A stretch of DNA of 20,266 nucleotides, taken from assembly GCA_021464525.1 (NCBI GenBank), contig JADRCO010001323.1:1-20266 (forward strand), in the 5' to 3' direction. Position numbers and translations under genes: made by a program. Source of the DNA: Rhizophagus sp. LPA8_4_AMF (Eukaryota > Glomeromycota > Glomeromycetes > Glomerales > Glomeraceae). Below the pieces are notes generated by a model. It was not told where the DNA came from. It made no database searches and saw nothing but the letters and a program-made list of their open reading frames with translations. Position 1 is the stretch's first letter, and each line of letters opens with the position of its first letter. Of this stretch, positions 10,357-18,360 are shown piece by piece.

Positions 10357-10364
10357 TCTCGTTC

Positions 10365-10905
10365 TTTACAGAAAAAGTTAATAGGTAAAAATAATAAATA
10401 AATGTGCAACGTTTGACGAATTGATTTAATTTGTAAAGTTATAAAAAAATGTATTGGATAGTTAATTTGATGAAGATGGAACCAGCTCGCTCGGTCTCCT
10501 CTGATTCTGAACCGATACTACTGAGTTGAACCGGCTCAAATTGAATGAACCAGTCCCAGTTCCATAAATAGTTCCATAATCCGATTTGGTCAGCTCGGTC
10601 TAGTTCATAACAAAATTTATCAGTTTCCCGTCTCTAACTTTTTCCATTAAAGATTTTTAGCATTTAAAGAACGAAAAAAATCATTATTTAATTAGCTAGA
10701 TAAGCATTAATTTTTTTCTATACCCTTTTTTACCGTTATTAATTAAATAATAACATTAGTTTATGTTTAGGTTCAGACATTTCCTTAACAATCATATTGG
10801 TAAAAATTTTCAAAGATAATTTTGTTTTTATTTAATAAACAATAAACGAAACACGCGTCTAGTTTACATATAAAAATAAAATAATCGCCAATATAACTCA
10901 TAAAA
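10365..10905 (+). repeat. dispersed/segmental repeat, copy 1
   Basis: Starting just after the MITE target duplication (TTTACAGAAAA), this stretch aligns with about 17708-18360. Shared landmarks are AAAAATAATAAAT, GTTATAAAAAAATG(T/G)ATTGGAT, a GAACC/GGTTC-rich block (about 10483-10620), a TTTAAAGAACRAAAAAAATC block, TAGGTTCAGACATT(T/C), and CACG(C/T)(G/A)TCTAGTTTA. I see no coding frame. It lies between the second BTB-TLDc gene and the channel gene. Confidence 0.75.
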
Positions 10906-11041
10906 TAAACCCTATAAAATATTAATAATACAAAATAATAAAAAAATACAATTGGTAAACTCAATTTACCTATTATGAAAAAAAAAATATAACAAAATAA
11001 ATGGCCATAATAGCTATGACTAATTCAACTTTCTACTGCTG

Positions 11042-11966
11042 CTATGGTAATTTACTACGCAAATCACGTATTTCTTCTAATATATTATTTAAGGTAGTTT
11101 CATCAACAGGATTATGATGAATTTTGAGTTTGTTTAATAAATCTTGCTTTAATTCTAAAAATTCATCTGTATTCCATTCTCCTTCATTAATCATTTCTTT
11201 AATTTTTTGTCGAACTTTATTAGCATCAGCATAATAGTATCTTAAAAATAAATTTGTATAAAAAATCAGCAAAAAAATAATTCTGCATAAAAACGAAATA
11301 AAAAATCAAATTTACATACATTACTTCAGGAAACCATTTACGCCAACGTCTTTGATTCGGTAATAGATAAACTAATTCAATTTCAGCTAGAATCTGTGAA
11401 AAAGTCGATAAATTTTAGTAATTTTACAATGACTTAACTAAATAATAATGATGATATACCTCTGCTTTCTGTACTAAATATGAGGTCTTATTATTATCTT
11501 TTTCAATTGCATTATTAAGTAATCCAATAAGCAAATTCATAAGATATACAACAATCAATAATGAAAATAGAATAATTAGTATTACAAGTGATGGATTGTC
11601 TTTATATGTCCAATTTGATAGTGCACTTGAATCTCCTATAATAAAATATTTATTTTATTAAATTACTAATTAATCAAATATTAGAAAGAATTCTTATTTA
11701 CCTGTTAAGAATAAGTACATTGCAAAAATAGCAGTCCCAAAATCTACAAACATATTTGTATTTCCATCAGGTAGTTGAATGAAATGTTGATCTTGATTAA
11801 CAGTTCCATCTGAAAATACTTGATAATAAGCAGGAGCTATATTCCAGGGGTCATTTGGATCATCATTATTTGTATTTTTTTCAAAAGAAAAATTAGATTT
11901 TGGTGATAATAAAATGTAAAATGTATGTGCAAAACTAATTATAATAATAAATAAGACTAGGGTCAA
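11042..11966 (-). CDS. TRP-like ion channel, C-terminal part, 5' end missing
   Basis: Four minus-strand exons join in frame: 11966-11702, 11635-11460, 11393-11320, 11240-11042 (stop). The introns are 66, 66 and 79 nt with donors GTAAAT, GTATAT, GTATGT and acceptors TAG, CAG, AAG. The 237 residues hold a transmembrane helix (LVLFIIIISFAHTFYILL), an extracellular loop and a pore region with FVDFGTAIFAMYLFLTGDSS. The last helix is SLVILIILFSLLIVVYLMNL, followed by a cytosolic tail with charged coiled-coil-like helices. Order and pore resemble TRP/polycystin-type cation channels of these fungi, which usually have six helices and a long N-terminal part. Here only helix 5, pore and helix 6 remain: upstream of about 11960 no helix or plausible exon is visible and the frame closes at TAA 11999-11997. 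The first residues are uncertain (no ATG; an AG acceptor-like site at 11958-11957). Partial gene or recent pseudogene. Confidence 0.78.
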
Positions 11967-12641
11967 ATGATCGACAAATCGGGAATCGGTTACTAATTAT
12001 CTGTATACCCCAATTACATTATAATAAAATTATTCTTCAAAATAAATAATTACAAAAAGGTTCGTAGTTTTATAATTCGACCTTGCTCCAAAGAGTACTT
12101 TAAATTCATAATGTTTTTAAAAGAAATAATTTCTTTTACAATGTTGTCTACATTTCAAAAACTACTTGCTAAAGACTTAACATATATTTTAAAATATGGT
12201 TGCTTATATTTTTCATTAATTCGCAATCCACAAAGTCAACTGCAAGGGATCTGCAGAAAATGAGAATCTGACGTAGCGTCAAATAAAAGTAAAAAATTAT
12301 GTAAAAAAATTATTGCTAAAATCAAACTATTTGAAACTTTGGGATAAATATTATTATTAAAATATGTTAGTGTTGAACGGATTCACATAAAGATAAAGAG
12401 CATTATTTAAATAAAGAATGAAAATCGGGTATCAGAAAAAAATAACTAATGATCGACATAAATTTGCACCGACTCACGGATCACGAATTAAAGATTTGTT
12501 TGTCACACATGAAATTTTAAGTGCTTGTGATCACACATAATGCATATAATGCATCCTTATACTGTATGGACACCTGCATTTTGTATAATTTTTAATAAGG
12601 CGTTTAACAGATAAAGAATTTCGATATAATTACATAGCGTA
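11967..12641. other. non-coding stretch between channel fragment and micro-exon gene
   Basis: No exon continuing the channel gene is visible on the minus strand. Less AT-rich patches near 11960-11990 and 12450-12500 both contain AATGATCGACA. These may be transposon relics, but no terminal repeats could be paired. Confidence 0.35.
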
Positions 12642-15207
12642 ATGGCTCATAGTAATGATAAAGGTAAAAATATATATCATGAATATTAGAATTCAATTCT
12701 AAACAAATTTAATAAATTTGCAATATGATAAAAGTAGTTTCAAGTAGTACCAAGGAATCTGGAGGTAAATACAATATGTTAAACAAATTAATAATTTCTT
12801 AATTCTATTTTACTACAGTCGGCTCGCGTTATAACGAATTTGGTGTCCGGGCCGATATGACCTTCGTTATAAGAAAATTCGTTATTATTGTGGGAAAATC
12901 TGGTATAATATGGGGGATTTTGGTATACTGCGGTATATTGTATTACATTTGCAATTTATACAACGTGAAAGTTTCATGTCATACGAAATTTCTTCGTTAT
13001 ATTTTAAAAAAATTCGTTATAATAAAAAATTCGTTACAACATGAGTCATTTTGTATATGCTGTTTATACACTTTACTTCGTTAAACGGTATACAGCATTT
13101 AATTAGTAAAACCGATATAGCAAGATTTTTTTTATATGTTAAATTCCGTACTACAGTGAAACTTCGTTGTACTAAATAATTCGTTATATCGAAATTCGTT
13201 ATAACGCGAGCCGACTGTATTCACATACAATTTAATCTAACTATATTCTTGTTTACTTAAAAATTATTTTAATAACTTAGCTTGTAAGTTAATAGGTTAT
13301 CTTATAATTTAGATATTTATTGAATTATTTGATAAATTACTTATTTTTTCTTACTTTCTATATTACTAAATAATTCATTTAATAATTAATAAATGCTATA
13401 GTTAGTAAGTATTGGTTATATATTTTTTAATGAAAGTTACATTGTAATATTCAAATAATTAAATTTTTATTAACAACTATTTAATAATCTAGGGAGTAAG
13501 TTATAAATCATTTGACTAAACTATTATAGATATTAAAATTAACATATAATTTAAATAATTATATTATTTATTAATATAATTAGAGTGTAAGTGATATATT
13601 TATTTTAAACAATTTTAAATAGTTTATATTACAGTTTTATACATCTAATAATTAATAATAATAATAATACAGGGTGTAAGTTATATATCTTATATCATAT
13701 ATGTTTCTGTTATTTATATATAATGTAAATTAACCAATTACTTAAAAAAATATTTGGCAATTTATTTTAGATTGTAAGTTATCTATCATTTATTTAATTC
13801 TACTATTATTTATTTATAATATTTACATATAGTTTAAACTAACTAAATATTTCATTTAAATTAATATAGGGGGTAAGTTATTTGATTTCATTATTCTATA
13901 TTCATATAATATTTACATATAATTTATACTGCTAACTAAATACTTATTTAATAATATAGAGTGTAAGTTATTTATTTAATTTTATTATGCAATGTTTGCA
14001 TACAATTTAATCTAACCAAATTCTTTATTTAAAAATTATTGGTAGTTTGTAAGTTATTTGTTTAATTTTATTATTGCAATTTTACAATTTTATACAATAA
14101 TACTTAAATATAATTTAAATTATTAAAATTCTTTATTTAAAATTTATTTGGTAATTATTTTAGCTGGTAAATTATTATTTATTTAATTCTATTATTATAT
14201 ATTTGTAAATTAACCAAATTTTTATTTAATAATATAGGAAGTAAGTCACTTAATTAATTCACCATTATTATATAATTTAAGCTAAACTTTTATTAAAATA
14301 ATTATTAATTATACAGGGAGTGAGTATTTATTTAATTTTACTATTCTATATTTATATTTATTTAACTAATTAAACTAATTATTTAATAATACTGTATAGT
14401 TTGTAAGTTAATTATTTAATTTATTTATATGACGTTTACCTATATTTTAAACTAAATTTTTATTAAAATATCATTTAATAATGATACTCATATAGTTCGT
14501 GAGTGATTTATTTAACTTTTGTTGTTATACATTTATATGATATTTGCATGTATTTTATTATATTTTAAACTAAATTAAATTCTTTATTTAAAAATTAAAT
14601 AATATAGGAAGTAAGTTATTTATGTTATTCCATTATTGCTTACTTAATATTATAATATAAACTAATCAAATCCTTCATTTAAATTTATTTAATAATATAG
14701 AGGGTAAGTTGTTTATTTAATTTTATTATTGTTGTTTTTGGTATAATATTTATGTACAATTTATCTAAATGTTTTTTTTAAAATTATCTAATAATTTATT
14801 TAAGCTCGTAAGTTATATATTTTTTTATATTTATTTAGATACTTAGTTTTAATTATAATTAACTGAATTCTTATTTAAATAAATATTTGGTAATTTAGTT
14901 ATTTTTATTAACGGTAACAAAAGTAGTGGATTATTTAAATCCGCAGTAAAATCATTAGATGGTCGCGATGATGGCAGTAAGTAATAAATTATAAATTACT
15001 ATATGTTATTAGTATAAAAACTAAGTTTTACATTCTATTATATTTCTATTTTAATTTAGAGTAAGTGTGAATATTATTTTTTTGTTTTTAATTTTAATAT
15101 AACTTTTTAAAATACAACTTAATTATTTAATTATAAGATTTGAAAAAAGTGGAAATGCAGATATATTTACTCTTGAAAGCAATTTAAAGTGGATTCCTTA
15201 TGAATAA
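12642..15207 (+). CDS. candidate micro-exon gene (17 exons of 3 nt)
   Basis: Proposed exons: 12642-12663 (ATGGCTCATAGT..), 12735-12764 (acceptor is a NAGNAG, so 12738 is also possible in frame), 17 exons of 3 nt listed in the array entry, 14899-14976, a 1-nt exon at 15060, and 15138-15207. The total is 252 nt: 83 codons plus TAA. In this path the phase is 1 throughout and no stop occurs. The product starts MAHSNDKVVSSSTKESG, the micro-exons give AFRKWYWEFSGRIFRKA, then LIFINGNKSSGLF, SAVKSLDGRDDG, and KSGNADIFTLESN before LKWIPYE. WIPY is the motif that precedes the glycine loop in kinases of this fungal group, so the path enters the kinase N-terminal exon in its own frame and stops 1 bp out of step with it. 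Read in phase 0, the micro-exons are also open (LLGSGIGSFLEGFFERL) up to TAA within 14899-14976. Splice sites are seen; transcription is not. Confidence 0.45.
12816..13217. mobile_element. Tc1/mariner-pogo-like MITE, 402 bp
   Basis: Perfect 26-bp terminal inverted repeats at 12816-12841 and 13192-13217, beginning CAGTCGGCTCGCGTTATAAC. They are flanked by TA at 12814-12815 and 13218-13219. CAGT ends with a TA target are typical of pogo/Tigger-type elements. The interior has many degenerate copies of the subterminal ATTCGTTATA motif and a second CAGTGAAACTTCGTT-like segment near 13154. The 75-codon frame at 12857-13084 is an accident of these repeats. The element lies wholly inside the first long intron of the micro-exon candidate. 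Confidence 0.92.
13279..14898 (+). repeat. tandem array of intron-like units with AG-NNN-GTRAGT junctions
   Basis: Seventeen junctions have an AG, exactly three bases, then GTAAG, GTAAA or GTGAG. The 3-nt pieces lie at 13281 CTT, 13402 TTA, 13493 GGA, 13584 AGT, 13673 GGT, 13771 ATT, 13870 GGG, 13960 AGT, 14046 TTT, 14164 CTG, 14238 GAA, 14317 GGA, 14400 TTT, 14496 TTC, 14608 GAA, 14701 AGG and 14805 CTC. Intervening introns are 118, 88, 88, 86, 95, 96, 87, 83, 115, 71, 76, 80, 93, 109, 90, 101 and 91 nt. Many begin GTAAGTTATTTATTTAATT and carry a CTAAC/CTAAT-type branch-point candidate 20-45 nt before TATAG, so they are related by duplication. The triplets hold 21 G+C of 51; the introns are under about 20% G+C by eye. 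None of the triplets is a stop codon. Confidence 0.85.
14899..14976 (+). other. 78-nt exon candidate downstream of the array
   Basis: Bounded by TTTAG on the left and GTAAGTAA on the right. In the phase delivered by the upstream exons it is open throughout (INGNKSSGLF, SAVKSLDGRDDG). It is clearly richer in G+C than the array introns on either side. In phase 0 it would stop at TAA after VVDYLNPQ. Confidence 0.5.
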
Positions 15208-16208
15208 ATTTAAAAACGTTGAATATCTTAATGAAGGAGGTTTTGGAACTATATACAAAGCTATTTGGTCATTAAAAAGTGGAGATAAAGAAGTGGTTCT
15301 TAAAAGTTTAAGTACAAATTTAATTGAGCTTTTAAATGATGTATGATAATACAATATATATTTTTTAAATTTTAATTATATTTATTTAATACATTTAATT
15401 TTATATTTTATAGTACATCTATCATGCAAATTGTTTAGAATCAACTGAAATTGTTAATTTATATGGATATACAAAAGATCCATATACTTTGGGTTATATG
15501 ACAGTAATTGATTATGCGAACAAAGGTAATTTAAGAGAAAATTTAAAAAGAATAATTAATTTTAATTGGGAAGAAAAATTACATATGTTGTATAAAATTA
15601 TTTCCGGGCTTTATGAAATCCATAGTCAGAATCTTATTCATTGTGATTTTCATGATGGCAATATTTTATGTCATAATGATAAAGAGATTGAAGTAGATAA
15701 AATTTATATTAGTGATTTTGTTCTATGTAGGACCACAAATTTCTCTTTAAACAAAAATATTTGTGGTGTAATACCATATATGGCACCTGAAGTTTTAAGA
15801 GATAAAACTTATACTCCAGCTAGTGATATATATAGTTTTGCCATTATTATGTGGAGATTTACATCTGAAGTACCACCATTTAATAATAGAGGAGAAATTC
15901 AAAGTTGTTTAAGTATTTTAAGAGGTGAACGTCCTGAAATTATTGAAAATACTCCACAATGTTATACAGATTTGATGAAAAGATGTTGGAATGAAGATCC
16001 ATTGAAAAGGCCATCGGCATCAGAAGTTAGAAATATCATTGGAAACTGGTGTTTCTATTATTCTGATAATACTAACGTTAATGATGAATTGAAAAGTAAT
16101 ATTATGGAATTTATAAATGCGCCAATTGAGCATATTAATCTTGACACTGAATCTCGTCCAAGTAGTTTGCTTGATTTTACTGTTGAAAGTGAAGATTTAC
16201 AAGCTTAG
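15200..16208 (+). CDS. TKL-like protein kinase (two exons)
   Basis: Exons are 15200-15340 and 15414-16208; intron 15341-15413 (73 nt, GTATGA..ATAG, phase 0), giving 311 residues. Motifs: glycine loop EGGFGTIYK (12-20), the VAIK-type lysine in VVLK (K35), hinge VIDYANKGNLRENL and catalytic loop HCDFHDGN (D125, N130). Then come SDFVLC (148-152, valine in place of the DFG glycine), MAPE (170-173), SDIYSF and RCWNEDPLKRPSA. The class is the large TKL-like kinase family of these fungi, with HCD in place of HRD. The ATG at 15200 is the first in frame, but TGGATTCCTTAT (WIPY) just upstream is normally continuous with the kinase as WIPYDKFKNVEYL. Here one extra A at about 15202-15204 puts it in another frame, so the N-terminus may be lost or the locus recently broken. 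The helix C region near the intron is also short. Activity is uncertain because of DFV. Confidence 0.8.
15341..15413 (+). other. intron in kinase gene
   Basis: 73 nt, GTATGA donor, ATAG acceptor, phase 0. Without splicing, the frame ends at the TGA overlapping the donor. Splicing joins LLND to YIYHANCLE and restores the kinase N-lobe. Confidence 0.78.
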
Positions 16209-16439
16209 TGAAGATTTGGATGATTATATAATTAAAGATAGTAGGTATATAATATAGTATACAAAAAAAAGTAAATTTGCAAATTATTTATGTGAAGTTA
16301 ATTTTATTTTATTAATTATTTAGTTATTAAAACAGATGAAAATTAACTTATTATTTGTTTTTTTTAAAAAGATTTGTACTTTTTTTTGTGATATATGATA
16401 TCATGCATTCAACAGAAGTTGTTCTTCATTTTATTCTTT
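16209..16439 (+). other. 3' flank of kinase gene
   Basis: AT-rich, with T-runs near 16360 and 16380. No consensus poly(A) signal stands out, and no gene is seen. Confidence 0.4.
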
Positions 16440-16630
16440 TGGATTTATTTAAACACCAAGGCTAGAGTAGTAAAATTATTTTACAAGATCCTTAGTTTGT
16501 AATTTAAATAATTCCTTTTCTTTTATATATGTATTCTCTTTTTTTAGTATTATTTATACACTAAGACTAGAGTAGTAAATATCTTACAAATTTCTTAGTC
16601 TGTAATTTGAATAATTCTCAATTATTAAAT
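16440..16630 (-). repeat. two-unit dispersed repeat, right copy (inverted)
   Basis: The minus strand aligns over both units with 4859-5100. Shared blocks on the plus strand here are CTAGAGTAGTAAA, TTACAA(A/G)(T/A)..CTTAGT(T/C)TGTAATTT, AATAATTC and TGTATTCTCTTTTTTTAG between the units. The dimer structure is preserved, so it was copied as a two-unit block. Confidence 0.75.
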
Positions 16631-17550
16631 ATATTATCAAATTTGAAACTTTATTTGAAATGAAAGCTTCATTAAATTTAATTTTATTTATAATATTGTT
16701 AACAATTTAAAGATTTGCAACAATGGTTTATTGAAGTATGATTAATAGAATGAAAGCTCAAAGACACACACTGCTGCATAGTACAGTGATTTGTTGCCAT
16801 TTCAAGTTTATAGGAGAGAGAGATAGTAGTTGTTTTTTATGGAAAGTATAGATCAGAATCTGGAGACATTGAAAAACATATTTAAGAATCATGGGTGGTT
16901 AGGTATTATAGTGGGATTCATATACAAAACAATAGTTTAAAATAAAGGTTAGAACCGGTCAACTCAAATTTAATGAACCCTGAAGTGAATTAATTGAATA
17001 TAATTTGATTGTATTTAACCTGGTTTAAACTGACCAATCGGTTATATTGATCCAGTTTAAGTTGATTAACTGCTTAGCAGTTACAATTAATAAATTTTTT
17101 ATTGGTATTTTGGTATTTTTTAATTAAAAAATTTTGAATAATTTAACATAGCCCGCATGAATAAAGTATAAAATGAATTATATTCAGTGATCTTTAACTT
17201 TAATTATGATTGTTCACAATAATACTGACAAAAACATAAATCTATATATATAAATTATAACACACTGTTAAATAAATATATAATGATTTTTGTACAGTAA
17301 TTCCTCTTTATACCAACGTAGTATTATTTTATAATTTTAGCCGAATTAAATAATGTAATTTTGCTAAAATAAAAAATTAATTATTGTAAATATTGATTTT
17401 GGATATTAATTTGTATCAAATAAACCATAAAATCATCTAATAAAAACATTATAAGTATGGTGTAACTTCGTAGTTTAATATATTTATCAAGTAAATATTT
17501 TACATCTTTATTTTGCGAAATAAAGGTTAAATTTTATTAAGTTACGCGTA
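16631..17550. other. intergenic; GAACC/GGTTC-rich repeat relic
   Basis: At about 16948-17065 lies a degenerate AACCGGTC/TTTAATGAACC/TGGTTTAAAC/GATCCAGTTTAA block, similar in style to the GAACC-rich blocks near 10483-10620 and 17915-18010. It is probably a third, older member. Short open pieces near 16760-16920 are interrupted by stops, and I recognise no family in them. Confidence 0.4.
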
Positions 17551-17712
17551 TTTTACCCAGAATGATCTAACAAAATAAAATAAAGACGATATTATAAGAA
17601 TTGAAAGAAAATTATGTATGATATTGAACTTACTGATTTCTTTTACAAAGTTTATTGTTACTTACCACAAGATTTAATTTATGATCATTTGGAATATCAT
17701 ATAGTTATCGTT
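17551..17712 (+). pseudogene. BTB-TLDc gene fragment (copy of 8832-9035)
   Basis: Nucleotide alignment to the second BTB-TLDc gene: CAGAATGAT, AATAAAGA(T/C)GATATTATAA, TATGATATTGAAC(C/T)TACTGATTTC, TACAAAGTTTATTGTTAC and GA(G/A)TATCATATAGT match in order. Compared with 8139-9603, about 24 bases are missing after GAAAATTAT. Nine bases (AAAGACATC) are missing before TTACCACA. The BTB and TLDc parts are absent. The short frame starting at 17614 is this remnant running on into the repeat. It is a dead fragment between BACK and TLDc. Confidence 0.85.
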
Positions 17713-18360
17713 ATTTACAGAAAAGAAGTCAGTAATAAAAATAATAAATATAATGTGCGAATTGATTTAATTTCGTTCAAAAGTTTCGAAAATGTAAATT
17801 GGTGATATCATAATAATAAATCGTACTTAAATAAATTCTATGAAATTTGTGATTGTATAGTTATAAAAAAATGGATTGGATGGTTAATTTGATGGATTAT
17901 CTATAAAGATGGGTCCGATTCCGGACCGATACTATTGAGCGAATGAACCGACTTGAGCCGGTTCAAATTAGATGAACCAGTTCTGGTTTCATAATGGTTC
18001 CATATTACGATTTGGTCAACCACGAACTTTTCCCATCCCTAATTACCTAATAATAATCTAATTAATTTTTAAATAACTTAAACTCACTATATCTACTAAA
18101 GATTTTAATATTTAAAGAACAAAAAAAAATCATTATTGAATTAGCTGGGTAAGAATTAATCTTTTTCCATACCTTTTTACTATAAATATTTTTCTTTTAA
18201 ATTATTAAATAATAATATTGGTTTTTGTTTAGGTTCAGACATTCTCTTGACAATCACATTGGCAAAATTAAAAATATATTTTTTTTATTTATATAAAACA
18301 AGTAAAACACGTATCTAGTTTATAATAAAAATAAAATACGACTCATAAAACAAAATCTGT
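17703..18360 (+). repeat. dispersed/segmental repeat, copy 2
   Basis: Aligns with about 10361-10905, beginning at TCGTTATTTACAGAAAAG. It contains the same GAACC/GGTTC-rich block (about 17915-18010), the AAAGAACAAAAAAAAATC block, TAGGTTCAGACATTC and CACGTATCTAGTTTA. It is joined directly to the BTB-TLDc fragment, whereas in copy 1 about 1.3 kb, including the MITE, lies between the corresponding points. Confidence 0.75.

Noticed and set aside
12857-13084. 75-codon plus-strand frame
   Set aside because: Lies inside the 402-bp MITE and is generated by its internal repeats.
13279-14898. CRISPR array
   Set aside because: Regular units, but the conserved part is a splice-site junction of about 12 nt, the spacing varies and the genome is eukaryotic.
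13279-14898. Ordinary AT-rich satellite as the whole explanation of the array
   Set aside because: Unit length varies by more than half, yet AG-N3-GT spacing never does, and the free triplets are richer in G+C than their surroundings. Without RNA data it cannot be fully excluded.
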